Assembly: GCA_964509335.1 (NCBI GenBank) | Contig: CAZDXB010000020.1 | Coordinates: 1-55,841 of the forward strand | Direction: 5' to 3' | Source: CAZDXB01 sp964509335 | GTDB taxonomy: Bacteria; Bacteroidota; Ignavibacteria; Kapaibacteriales; UBA2268 | DNA: 55,841 nt | In this document: piece by piece, positions 36,840-45,157 of the stretch | Numbering within the stretch: position 1 is the stretch's first letter | Layout: every line of letters starts with the position of its first letter | Notes under the pieces: model-generated | Database searches by the model: none | Seen by the model: the letters and a program-made list of their open reading frames with translations, nothing else | Told to the model about the DNA's origin: nothing | Position numbers and translations under genes: made by a program

Positions 36840-37472
36840 ATGAAAAAGTTAACGACAGCTTTAGCGCTAATAATCTTGCTGGCCTCTTGCATCTCGCTGA
36901 AAGAAGAGTATCCTGAATACAAGTATTACCGCTTAACCCAATTGCCTAGTACTTTAGAGGAGGAAGACCTCGCCCCGCTTGACGCCTCCCTGCAAGTCCG
37001 GGGGTTCTGCGCCAGCGAAGGAGTTAACACCGACCACTTCATAGCCGTTTACGACGAAACTAGAATGAAAAAATACTACTATCACCGCTGGATAGCCAAC
37101 GTCGCCGACCTTACAACGGACTTTCTGGTAAATCGCTACAATCAAATAAACGTATTCGCCGAGGGCGTCGTTAAAAGCGGCAGCTTGATTATGCCCGACT
37201 ACATTCTGGAAGGGCAAATACTCGATATGACCGCCCAAAACGACGAAGAAAACGAAAAATACAGCGTATTCATCGCGTTGAGAATTACTTTGTTGAAAAA
37301 AGAACATCTGAAAACTTCGGAAAACATAATATTCAACAAAGTTTTCACCGAAAAAGTCGAAAGAAAAAACGAAGAAATCCCGAGTATAGCTTCCGCTTTC
37401 TCAAAAGCCGCTTCTAAAGTAAGCGACGAAATATTATTGGAAATAATAAAAGCCGTTAAAAAAGCCTCTTAA
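36840..37472 (+). CDS. ABC-type transport auxiliary lipoprotein
   Basis: 210 residues from the ATG at 36840; an upstream TTG two codons earlier is unlikely. The signal MKKLTTALALIILLASC has a perfect lipobox LASC. The mature part resembles the ABC-type transport auxiliary lipoprotein family (PqiC/LptE-like fold, PF03886): it starts EYKYYRLTQL, with VYDETRMKKYYYHRW, a strand LTTDFLVNRYNQINVF and DYILEGQILDMTAQ. Such proteins accompany Mce/Mla-type lipid transporters. No permease, ATPase or Mce gene is adjacent, so the partner lies elsewhere. The coaX start follows the stop by 2 bases, suggesting cotranscription. Confidence 0.7.
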   Translation: MKKLTTALALIILLASCISLKEEYPEYKYYRLTQLPSTLEEEDLAPLDASLQVRGFCASEGVNTDHFIAVYDETRMKKYYYHRWIANVADLTTDFLVNRYNQINVFAEGVVKSGSLIMPDYILEGQILDMTAQNDEENEKYSVFIALRITLLKKEHLKTSENIIFNKVFTEKVERKNEEIPSIASAFSKAASKVSDEILLEIIKAVKKAS

Positions 37473-37474
37473 CT

Positions 37475-38233
37475 ATGGCTCGCAAGAACATAGTCGCCGT
37501 CGATATCGGCAACAGCAGAATCAAATTCTTTCGCGATAACGAGTTTATATCTTTCGAATTAGACAAAGTCCATTTCTCGAACGTCGAAAACTATTTAGAG
37601 CTATTCGCCGGCGAAGACTTAACTTTCGTAATAGCTTCGGTAAATCAAGCGCTAAAAAATAAAATAGCTAATTCTCTCAAATCGTTGGGAATAGACAATA
37701 TTTTCGCTTCCGAACTTCTTAGCGAACAAGAAATAATCGACTTTTCGGGAATAGAGGGAATGGGCGAAGACCGCAAGCTCGGCTTAATCGGCGCTCTGAA
37801 CGAAACCGCTCCCCCGCTCATAACTGTCGATTGCGGAACGGCGGTAACAGTAAACGCGCTTGACAAAGAAAACAAATGTTTAGGCGGCGCGATTTTCGCC
37901 GGCTTTTACACTCAAACTGAAGCCCTATCCGAAAAATCAGACGCTTTGCCTAAAATCCTACCCAGAAAAATCTCCTACGCTTCCGCCAAAACGACCGACG
38001 AAGCCCTAAACGCCGGCATAGTATTAGGAACCGCCGGCGCGATAAAAGAAATCGTCGAACGAATCGACCGCCGACATTTCAACGGCGCGCGTTGCGACGT
38101 CGTTCTCACGGGCGGCTACTCGGAACTAATAGCCGAATACCTTGAGAATTGGAAGCATAACGTAATCGAAAACCGACATTTGGTCCTCAAAGGAATTATC
38201 AGAGCGGCGGCAAAGTTGGGGATAAGTAAATAG
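37475..38233 (+). CDS. coaX: Type III pantothenate kinase
   Basis: 252 residues, ASKHA-fold CoaX, first step of CoA synthesis (pantothenate to 4'-phosphopantothenate with ATP, monovalent-cation dependent). The phosphate 1 loop VAVDIGNSRIKFF opens the protein. GMGEDRKLGLIGA holds the pantothenate-binding GxDR-like region, DCGTAVTVNALD is the phosphate 2 loop, LGGAIFAGF is the following strand, and VVLTGGYSEL the adenosine-binding segment. The length is typical. It lies 2 bases after the auxiliary lipoprotein stop. Confidence 0.92.
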   Translation: MARKNIVAVDIGNSRIKFFRDNEFISFELDKVHFSNVENYLELFAGEDLTFVIASVNQALKNKIANSLKSLGIDNIFASELLSEQEIIDFSGIEGMGEDRKLGLIGALNETAPPLITVDCGTAVTVNALDKENKCLGGAIFAGFYTQTEALSEKSDALPKILPRKISYASAKTTDEALNAGIVLGTAGAIKEIVERIDRRHFNGARCDVVLTGGYSELIAEYLENWKHNVIENRHLVLKGIIRAAAKLGISK

Positions 38234-38550
38234 AATACCTACAATTTATTTACATATAGTCCGTACGAAACACACAAAAGCCCTTCCTATTCTATCTCGT
38301 TCAGAAATTGGAATTTGGAAATGATGTAAAGAACAGAAAATTAGCTCCCGATTTTTAAATCGTTCCGTCCGCTCTGCGGCGGGACGAGTAAAATATTGGA
38401 TTTTGCTAAGAATTATCGTCAATTAGTTTGATTTTATAAAAATATTTTAACCAAAATGAAACTGCAAAAAATTATAGTATCCTCATTCGCTACAATATAA
38501 TTTTTGTTTTTGCTATATAATTAGCTGCCTTTGAATTAAATAAAGAAAAA
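38234..38550. repeat. Intergenic stretch with decayed palindromes
   Basis: It holds a diverged copy of the dispersed palindrome (about 38297-38324), CGATTT-TT-AAATCG (38349-38362) and a GC-rich hairpin GTCCGC/GCGG-GAC type (38360-38388). The rest to 38550 is AT-rich, with no gene or recognisable promoter. Confidence 0.65.
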
Positions 38551-38865
38551 ATGATAAAATTAAAAGCTATATCTAAGATTCATTCCGGCTACCTTTACAA
38601 TATAGTTACTAAAACATTTGAAATAATACTAGATAATGCCGCAAAATTTTCAAGCGACAATGGAAAAATCTTCATTGAAGATTCAAAGAACAACGGCTAT
38701 TACACAATCTCTATATCGGACGAACTAATGAGCCACAGCGAAGGATATGGACTCGGATTAGCTATGGCGAAAATAATTATGAACGTTCACGGAGGCGATA
38801 TAACCGTCAAAAACCGAGACGGAGACGGACACGGAGCGGAAGTAAGTTTGTCGTTTAAGTTGTAG
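38551..38865 (+). CDS. Stand-alone HATPase domain protein, probable histidine kinase remnant
   Basis: 104 residues containing only part of a GHKL ATPase domain. The N box is EIILDNAAKFS, and the G2 region is GYGLGLAMAKIIMNVHGGDI followed by VKNRDGDGHGAEVSLSF. The G1 (DxGxG) and F boxes that normally sit between these are missing: the sequence runs ISISDELMSHSEGYGLGLA. There is no HisKA region. It therefore looks like a shrunken kinase end rather than an active enzyme; an anti-sigma or regulatory ATP-binding role is a weaker alternative. No ribosome site precedes it. Confidence 0.55.
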   Translation: MIKLKAISKIHSGYLYNIVTKTFEIILDNAAKFSSDNGKIFIEDSKNNGYYTISISDELMSHSEGYGLGLAMAKIIMNVHGGDITVKNRDGDGHGAEVSLSFKL

Positions 38866-38986
38866 GCGAGAGCTTTGCTTCAATCATCTATTGATAAGAT
38901 GAATAAAAAGCGTTGGAAATGTGTTGGAAACAAACTTAGTTGCCACTCTAAGTCTTTGAGAATGAATGTTATAAACATCAAGTCAG

Positions 38987-39060
38987 TACTCCCTGAGGGA
39001 CTCGAACCCTCGACCCACGGATTAAGAGTCCGTTGCTCTAGCCAGCTGAGCTAAGGGAGC
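38987..39060 (-). tRNA. tRNA-Lys (anticodon CTT)
   Basis: 74 bases on the minus strand. The acceptor is GCTCCCT with AGGGAGT (one G-T closing pair). The D arm is GCTC..GAGC. The anticodon arm ACGGA-CTCTTAA-TCCGT gives anticodon CTT. The T arm is GAGGGTTCGAGTCCCTC. CCA is not encoded. A Bacteroidota promoter lies immediately upstream. Confidence 0.95.
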
Positions 39061-39064
39061 GTTG

Positions 39065-39096
39065 CAAAAATAACAAACGCTCCCGAATTAGCCAAA
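39065..39096 (-). promoter_or_regulatory. Bacteroidota-type promoter of tRNA-Lys
   Basis: On the minus strand, TTTG (39096-39093) and TATTTTTG (39072-39065) are separated by 20 bases and end 4 bases before the tRNA 5' end. This is a match to TTTG-N20-TAnnTTTG, so the transcript should start at or close to the tRNA. Confidence 0.65.
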
Positions 39097-39128
39097 CGTT
39101 AAATAATGAATTTTTATATCTATAGCCA

Positions 39129-42100
39129 TTACGGCGTTACGACTATTTTCGCGCTCGCCCGTTCGCGGCGCGTTTTTACTGAAATTAAATATAACCCCGG
39201 ACGAAAGTTTTTAAAATCACTTATGTTCAAAGTCTCGCTTATCCTTCCCGCGGAAAAATATCGGTCGCCCGAATTGTATATTTCGTTCCCTAAAATGTCG
39301 CGTATTTCAATAGAAGCAAAACCGTTATCGGGATTTTGAAATGAGATATTAATTGTTTCGGAAGCGGGATTTGGGTAAACCTTCATTTTTAGCTTTGAAG
39401 GAGTTGCGTATTCTTCCGCGTGAATGTAAACCGAGTTTCTTCTGCCGGGAGTCCCGTTCATTTCGTATGAGGCGCGCCAATTTTCGGGCAAAGAATTATC
39501 TAAACCATGGTTAGTCAATTCCATTGTTCTTCCGGTTTCGAGGCAACCGGCGGGCCAAGGGGTGTTGGAATCGTATTCTACTTTATCTACAAGTTGGTCG
39601 TCCAGGTCGTATAGTCTTACCGCGTCGTTCGGTCCGAATCCGAAGGTGAAATCTATATCGTAATGTTCAACGTCCGGATGAACGCTTTCGAAATTGTTAA
39701 TATCTCTGCAGATAACAAGGTATTCGTTTTTATCGATAACGGTTCCGGGGGCGAAAGTAAAAACGTGCGCGTCTTCTTCGTCTTTGATTTTCCATCCGCC
39801 GATATCTAAATCGGAATCTCCGGCGTTGTAAAGCTCTATCCAATCTTTCGAGTCGTATTCGTTATCGGGGGATTTGTACATTATTTCGTTAATTACGACA
39901 ATCCCTTCGTATTGATGTATCCCTTCGACGAATTTGGCTTTTATTTCAATGGAATCTGGCAGAGCGATAGAAATATTGGGATTAGATTCTTCGTCGAGAG
40001 AGTCGGGGAACGCAAGTCCTTCGCATACCCAGCCGTCGAATTGCCAGCCTTCGCGTGGAACGGCTTTGAATTCTACCGGAATATTTTGGAAGTAAACGCC
40101 CTCCCAAGGAAATTGAGAAATTGTTAGTTTATTGACATTTATCGTTCCGGCGTTGGCGGGTTCCACTTCGAGATTTAGATTAGCGACGCCTTTCAAATCA
40201 AAGAAATCAACGTAGTCTTCAAGTAAAAATTCTATCCGTTCATCGGCGAATTTTTTCATCCAAACGATTTCGTTTTCCCAATCTATCGCCGCGCTGTCCC
40301 ATCTTGCTTGATGTCGCGCTATGCTCGGTCTTATTAATCCCGCTAAGCTGTCTATTATAGGAACGACATTTTTAGGAAGCAAAACCGAATTCATAAAATC
40401 GGAGCTTATGTTAATGAATTTGCGTCTGAATTTTTCGTTCTTTAGAAATTTAATGAAAATTTTGGAAAAGGAACAATCATCGCTTTTGGCTATATGTATT
40501 AGCATATCGAATTGTCCCTTGATTCCGAAAGTCCAGTCCAAATCGTTCAAAATCCATCTCCATTTTCCGTCCATTGAATCCGAACGCCAATATTTGAGAT
40601 TTTTATGAGGCCAATCGATATTGGAGGCGTAAATCTGCATTAAGGCGTATTCAATTAAATTATTTACGTCGATATTTTTATCGATGAAGTCGTACGTCCC
40701 CGATTCGCTAAAATTTATAGTATCGACGCCGTCGTACATTTCGTATAGTTCTTTCGCGTCTCCGTAAAGCAATATGTCGATATCTTCAAAGAAATCTATA
40801 GTATTCGTCGGTATGTCGTGTTTTAAATGCAAATAATCTTCGTGAATTCTTTCCCTAATGTTTTGAACGCCCCAATATTGCCCGTTGAAGAATAATATAG
40901 CCGGATTAAACGCCATTCCGTCCAAATTTGGAAAACGCTCGGCGAGAACCATACACACGGCGTCTCTTATTATGCTTCTTTCCCACTCGGTGCCGCCGTT
41001 GCGAAAAATTATATGATTGTATTTTTCAAGTCCCTTTTCTTCGAAAAAAGGATAGTCAAAATATCTGTCTCCATATACGCTTCTGGCGTATAATCTCAAG
41101 GATTTTTGAGGATAGAGTCTCGAAGTGTGCCCGTGAACTTTCGCTCCCGCGCCGGTTTCGTATTTTAATTTTTTATCCTCTCCCCACAATTCAAAGTTGA
41201 CGGGGATTTCTTTTTTGCTAAATAAATTTTCTTCGATGAAAATACCGTCTCGTTCGTTCCAAAGGTCTTCCGGGTCGGCGGTTAAAGATATCGTTCTTAA
41301 TGGGATGTCTTCGTCTATAAAATACGTATTAGATACAATATCGCTTTGAATATAATCTTCTTTGAAGGCTCTCGCTCTGATAACGGTCGTAGTGTCAATA
41401 TTTATTTTTTCGCCCGTATATTTGTTCGATTCATTATCGGGCTCAGAGCCGTCTGTCGTATAATAAATTTCGGCGTCCTGGTCAGAACAGTTCAAGGTAA
41501 TACTAGTTCCGCCCGAAAACCAGCCTCCGTTATTTGAAAAAATCGGAACAGGCGTTTTGCCGGCGTATCCTTTTTCGTTTTTACTTTCGGGCGTCGGGCT
41601 GGTAAAATATTCAAAATTGTCTGCGCCGTCGGGATATCTTCCGTAGGATATATCGGTAGTTTGATTCGCGAACGGGACTTCGTCTATTAGTTCGCCGTCC
41701 GCGTTCCACAAAAACAAAGACTCGGCTTGCTTATTTAGTTTAAAATCCGTGTGTAACTCTCTAGAAAAATAACTTCTCCCTTGCGAACCGCAATTAATCT
41801 CAAAATGCTTGAAGTTTTCCGGCGAAAATTCTTTGCCGTTAATCTTCAATTCAGATATGGCTAGTTTAGAGTTTGTATCAAAATCGCCGCTGGAAAACGA
41901 GACTCCCAAATAAGCTTTGTCTTGATTGATTGGCAGACTAATTCTTGCTTCGCAATCCCAATGGACGCCGTCCTTCATTTTAAAACCTAATAAGGAATCC
42001 CCTTTCCTTTTTAATTTGATAAGATAACTAGGATATACCAAATCGCAGTTCCAAAAATATTTTACTCCGGGTAGTTCGCCGGCTTCGCTTCTGAAAAGCA

Positions 42101-42638
42101 GTCTATAACCTTTTAGTTCCGGACTTTCGCAAATTACGGCGGCGTATTTCGAGGATTCGTTTAATTCTTCTCGAAGCATTAGAGCCGCTTCGGCGCCTCT
42201 AGGAACAAAACGCATTGAGTTAAATCTCGCTTGAATCTCGAAATCTCCCTCAATTTCAATATAATCGAATCTAATGCCGTCGGCTGTATAGCTCTGCCCT
42301 ATACCCCAACCTGAAGATTCCATAATATACGCGCCCGAAGATTTTGAGTCTTTATTTGAAGCGAATACAGTTATCCTACTTTTCGGTTCGATTGTAGTGT
42401 CGGGAAACGTCCAAGCTTCGGCGTAGTTGTTTTTGTCGCTTACTTTGAAATCTTTTAAATTTACGGCTTTTTCGCTGTCGTTGTATAGCTCGAACCAATC
42501 GCAATTATCCATATTTTCGTCTAAATAGGACGCGTGACACGACGCTATTATCTCGTTTATTTTCATTTCCGCTCGAGCGTTATAGGAAAATAAGATTATA
42601 ATTAACAGCAAAACGGCGCTTTTCTTTTCTAAATTCAT
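39129..42638 (-). CDS. Secreted CotH-kinase protein with lamin-tail, chitobiase-like and T9SS domains
   Basis: 1169 residues. After a signal peptide (1-23) comes the first half of a lamin-tail domain (~25-98). It is interrupted by a concanavalin/DUF1349-like sandwich (~105-295) and resumes at ~300-352 (DGELIDEVPFANQTTDISYG). Next is a chitobiase C-terminal-like domain (~365-440, YYTTDGSEPD). The CotH kinase core (~475-830) has the HGHTSR motif (502-507), Lys512, Arg515, IIRDAV and the metal motif NDLDW (698-702). A second lamin-tail domain (~930-1040) and a T9SS sorting domain (YPNPASETINISF) end the protein. CotH proteins are atypical kinases; a surface substrate is expected but unknown. Last gene of the VTC-DUF4956-DUF2490-CotH operon. 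Confidence 0.88.
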   Translation of the reverse strand: MNLEKKSAVLLLIIILFSYNARAEMKINEIIASCHASYLDENMDNCDWFELYNDSEKAVNLKDFKVSDKNNYAEAWTFPDTTIEPKSRITVFASNKDSKSSGAYIMESSGWGIGQSYTADGIRFDYIEIEGDFEIQARFNSMRFVPRGAEAALMLREELNESSKYAAVICESPELKGYRLLFRSEAGELPGVKYFWNCDLVYPSYLIKLKRKGDSLLGFKMKDGVHWDCEARISLPINQDKAYLGVSFSSGDFDTNSKLAISELKINGKEFSPENFKHFEINCGSQGRSYFSRELHTDFKLNKQAESLFLWNADGELIDEVPFANQTTDISYGRYPDGADNFEYFTSPTPESKNEKGYAGKTPVPIFSNNGGWFSGGTSITLNCSDQDAEIYYTTDGSEPDNESNKYTGEKINIDTTTVIRARAFKEDYIQSDIVSNTYFIDEDIPLRTISLTADPEDLWNERDGIFIEENLFSKKEIPVNFELWGEDKKLKYETGAGAKVHGHTSRLYPQKSLRLYARSVYGDRYFDYPFFEEKGLEKYNHIIFRNGGTEWERSIIRDAVCMVLAERFPNLDGMAFNPAILFFNGQYWGVQNIRERIHEDYLHLKHDIPTNTIDFFEDIDILLYGDAKELYEMYDGVDTINFSESGTYDFIDKNIDVNNLIEYALMQIYASNIDWPHKNLKYWRSDSMDGKWRWILNDLDWTFGIKGQFDMLIHIAKSDDCSFSKIFIKFLKNEKFRRKFINISSDFMNSVLLPKNVVPIIDSLAGLIRPSIARHQARWDSAAIDWENEIVWMKKFADERIEFLLEDYVDFFDLKGVANLNLEVEPANAGTINVNKLTISQFPWEGVYFQNIPVEFKAVPREGWQFDGWVCEGLAFPDSLDEESNPNISIALPDSIEIKAKFVEGIHQYEGIVVINEIMYKSPDNEYDSKDWIELYNAGDSDLDIGGWKIKDEEDAHVFTFAPGTVIDKNEYLVICRDINNFESVHPDVEHYDIDFTFGFGPNDAVRLYDLDDQLVDKVEYDSNTPWPAGCLETGRTMELTNHGLDNSLPENWRASYEMNGTPGRRNSVYIHAEEYATPSKLKMKVYPNPASETINISFQNPDNGFASIEIRDILGNEIYNSGDRYFSAGRISETLNISDFKNFRPGLYLISVKTRRERASAKIVVTP

Positions 42639-42717
42639 ACTTAAGTCCTTTTATTAATAACAATTTATTTTTAAAAGCCGTAAAAAGCCGCCATAAAATT
42701 TTCGAACCCTCAAATTA

Positions 42718-43386
42718 TTAATGAAATTCAAAAGTATATTTATAATAGATAGCGAAAATTCTTTCGATGTCGTTTTCGTCCATATTGAAATCGTTTTCGT
42801 AGCGATAAAAAAGCTCCAACTCGCTATCGCCTCCCAAGTCGATTTCAGCTCCGGCGGTCAAGCGATACTTCATAAATCTGTCGCCTTTTTTCCAATTGAA
42901 CCTATAATAAACTTCGGAATTAACGAAAGGATTTACCGGTCCGCTTAGATTGTAATCGATAGATAATCTGTTTCTCAGGTAATCCCTGTCGCTTTTATCG
43001 ACGCGGTATTCTTTGTCGTATCGTAGTCGATACGTAAATTCGAAGCGGTCAAGGTCGTAATCAAAATACAAAGTGGGTCTTAGCTCGTGCTGTCTTTTAT
43101 CGGTATAAAGGTTGTATCTGTAAGCCATTTTTAACTTGACGAAGTCGTTTAATTCGTATTTGAAGCCTATTGACGTAAGGTTGTTCTTTATTTTTTCGCC
43201 GCTTTTCCGCAACCTCATTTCCTCTTCAATTTCTATCGCGAAGTCCTTGGTTAATTCAAGCTCGACCTCCAATCCCTTCCATATTTCGTTTTCGTTGTCT
43301 TGCGCCGAAACTACATAAGAAGCGCAAATAAAGATAACTAGAATTAAAATCCCGAATTTTTGAGAATTTGTGTCGTATCTTTTCAT
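42718..43386 (-). CDS. DUF2490 outer-membrane beta-barrel protein
   Basis: 222 residues. A signal peptide (FGILILVIFICASYVVSAQ) is followed by amphipathic, charge-rich beta strands ending in Tyr/Phe: KLKMAYRYNLYTD, RPTLYFDYDLDRFEFTYRLRYDKEY and FAIYYKYTFEFH at the extreme C-terminus. This is the pattern of DUF2490 barrels. It is predicted in the outer membrane, perhaps as a pore or a docking site for the cluster's secreted CotH protein. It lies 16 bases after the DUF4956 gene and 79 before CotH, on the same strand. Confidence 0.8.
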   Translation of the reverse strand: MKRYDTNSQKFGILILVIFICASYVVSAQDNENEIWKGLEVELELTKDFAIEIEEEMRLRKSGEKIKNNLTSIGFKYELNDFVKLKMAYRYNLYTDKRQHELRPTLYFDYDLDRFEFTYRLRYDKEYRVDKSDRDYLRNRLSIDYNLSGPVNPFVNSEVYYRFNWKKGDRFMKYRLTAGAEIDLGGDSELELFYRYENDFNMDENDIERIFAIYYKYTFEFH

Positions 43387-43401
43387 CGTTATTCAATAGA
43401 A

Positions 43402-44007
43402 TTATTGTTCAAGCCCGTCGTCGTAATAAAATATCTTAACGTTCGCGGTGTCTTGTAAAAAGTTAATTCTGCCAATTTCAAATCTGTGTATATTCAAGCC
43501 CGTTCTTTTCTTCAAATCTTCCAGCAGAGCCGTTCTGTTTTCCGGCTTTATCATCTCGATTTTTTCGTAAGTAATATTTTTGCTCAACTCGTTCTTTATC
43601 CACGCTTTTTCGAGTACTAAAGCGAATAAAGTTATAATCGCGTTAATTATGACTATGTTGATAAATCCAATTTTCGGATTGCTAAGAGCGTTAATTATAG
43701 CTACGCAGATAGCTATAAATAAGTATGTCATTTCTTTAATCGGCACCGTTTCCGTTCTATATCGTAAAATCGAGAAAATGGCGAAAAGACCGAAAGCGAA
43801 CCCTATGCTTAGACTAACGCTGTTGAGCAAATAGCAAACGATAAAAACCGCTAAATTGAATATAACCATCGTAAATAGATAATCTCTGTTTTGAGTTATT
43901 TTAAAGTAAATTTGCTTTGAGATAATAAAAACAACGATTTCATTTAAAATGAATCTCGGCGCGAAATCTTCTATGAAAGAGAAGTTAAATAATTCGATAC
44001 CCATCAT
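43402..44007 (-). CDS. DUF4956 inner-membrane protein
   Basis: 201 residues with four to five membrane segments (FILNEIVVFIIS, FTMVIFNLAVFIVCYLLN, FAFGLFAIFSI, YLFIAICVAIINAL, IVIINAIITLFALVLE). The DUF4956 signature is GFAFGLFAIFSILRYRTETV, followed by PIKEMTYLF. A cytoplasmic C-terminal tail ends IFYYDDGLEQ. Members are very often found beside VTC-domain polyphosphate polymerases and are thought to work with them, perhaps in polymer export; this is not demonstrated. Its start overlaps the VTC gene by 23 bases, indicating coupled translation. Confidence 0.88.
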   Translation of the reverse strand: MMGIELFNFSFIEDFAPRFILNEIVVFIISKQIYFKITQNRDYLFTMVIFNLAVFIVCYLLNSVSLSIGFAFGLFAIFSILRYRTETVPIKEMTYLFIAICVAIINALSNPKIGFINIVIINAIITLFALVLEKAWIKNELSKNITYEKIEMIKPENRTALLEDLKKRTGLNIHRFEIGRINFLQDTANVKIFYYDDGLEQ

Positions 44008-44791
44008 CTTGGCTTTGTCCCGAATTGTTGTTACATATCTTATTGATTAACATTAGCTTGGGCTTCAAACGATTATACTTGACTTTGGGAGTAGTCAAGG
44101 CTGTGCCGACGCAATATTTGCTGATAGAACTCGGCTGTATTCCATATTTTTTTATAATTCTAGTGAATTCAGAAACTAGCTTTCTATCTGGAAATTTGAC
44201 TTCGGCTATAGCTAAGTTCTTAAGCGCGTTGTCTTTCACCGTGTTTTTAAAATAAAGATTGGTGTCTAAGGTTATTTTCTCGGTTTTTATTTTATGCGTT
44301 AAAGTTATGCGCCTATAGCAAACTTTTAGCTTTGAAACTAAATCTTCAGGGTTTATGTCTGTAATCTTAGAAGTTAAAGTTTTCAAGTCCTCGCCAATTT
44401 TATTGGATAAAGCGCTTTGAGGGATGCGGTGTTTTACTACTCTTCTTTTGTTGCTTTTGCGTTTTATTTCCGAAAAAGCGATATTCGATTCTAAGTATCT
44501 TCTGTTTCTTACTTTATATCTATTTTTCTTTCCGTTTACGTGGTCGGTATATAATTTGTATTGCGGCGTGTCGAAATAAAAATTCTCAATCGAAAAAATT
44601 CTATCGCCTTTTATATCCAAGACCTTATAATTCTCCCTCAGTTCTTTTATGAGTTCCGGCAATATATCGACGTTGAAGAAGAATTTTTGCTCGAATCTAT
44701 TTATTAGATTTTTAGCCTCCAGTTCTTCGAGGCTCGTTGACTCGAATTTTTCTAGCAAAACTTCAATTCTTTTATGTAGCTCTTTTTTCAT
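43985..44791 (-). CDS. VTC-domain protein, polyphosphate polymerase-like
   Basis: 268 residues from the ATG at 44791; an in-frame TTG lies two codons upstream. It is a triphosphate-tunnel fold VTC domain. The basic tunnel strands are visible: INRFEQKFFF, SIENFYFDTPQYKLY, RYKVRNRRYLES, FSEIKRKSNKRRVVKHR, CYRRITLTHK, KITLDTNLYF, LAIAEVKFPD, and the terminal IQPSSISKYCVG. In yeast Vtc4 this domain makes inorganic polyphosphate from ATP. The key basic residues look kept, so polyphosphate synthesis is plausible. It is the first gene of the operon with DUF4956, DUF2490 and CotH, and its transcript would carry a leader of more than 300 bases from the promoter near 45124. Confidence 0.87.
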   Translation of the reverse strand: MKKELHKRIEVLLEKFESTSLEELEAKNLINRFEQKFFFNVDILPELIKELRENYKVLDIKGDRIFSIENFYFDTPQYKLYTDHVNGKKNRYKVRNRRYLESNIAFSEIKRKSNKRRVVKHRIPQSALSNKIGEDLKTLTSKITDINPEDLVSKLKVCYRRITLTHKIKTEKITLDTNLYFKNTVKDNALKNLAIAEVKFPDRKLVSEFTRIIKKYGIQPSSISKYCVGTALTTPKVKYNRLKPKLMLINKICNNNSGQSQDDGYRII

Positions 44792-45157
44792 AATCAAAAT
44801 TTAAAAAATATATTGATTAAATCTAAATTTAATCTTAATAAAAATTCTTTCTGTCTATCCACGTTTTCACAAGAACGTCTCAGTCCTCGCTAAATCGTTA
44901 AACAGTTTAGCCTAAGCCTAAACAAACAGAAACGCTAACGTTTCCTTAAGCTATCGAATTAATCTTATTTTAAAAAAGGTAAGGAGGCTCTATATAAAAA
45001 CCCTCGAGTTGTTCACGTCAACTAAAAGCCTAGTTAATAAGTAAACTTCGTCTATAACTATTTTGATATGATTTTTATCTTTCATCGCCTATTTTATACC
45101 ATTCCTCTAATAAACCTATATAACAAATTTAGTTAAAAAAACAATAAAAGCGCAAAC
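44792..45157 (-). other. Long structured leader of the VTC operon
   Basis: No gene is seen in these 366 bases. Reading on the minus strand from the predicted promoter (45156-45124), the leader contains small hairpins: GTTTAG/CTAAAC (near 44899-44920) and GAAACG-TTAG-CGTTTC (near 44928-44944). I found no known riboswitch consensus. Whether it is a regulatory RNA element is open. Confidence 0.4.
45124..45156 (-). promoter_or_regulatory. Bacteroidota-type promoter of the VTC operon
   Basis: On the minus strand, TTTG (45156-45153) and TAAATTTG (45131-45124) are 21 bases apart, matching TTTG / TAnnTTTG. It starts immediately downstream of the yidC stop and points toward the VTC gene, giving a ~320-base untranslated leader. 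Confidence 0.5.
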
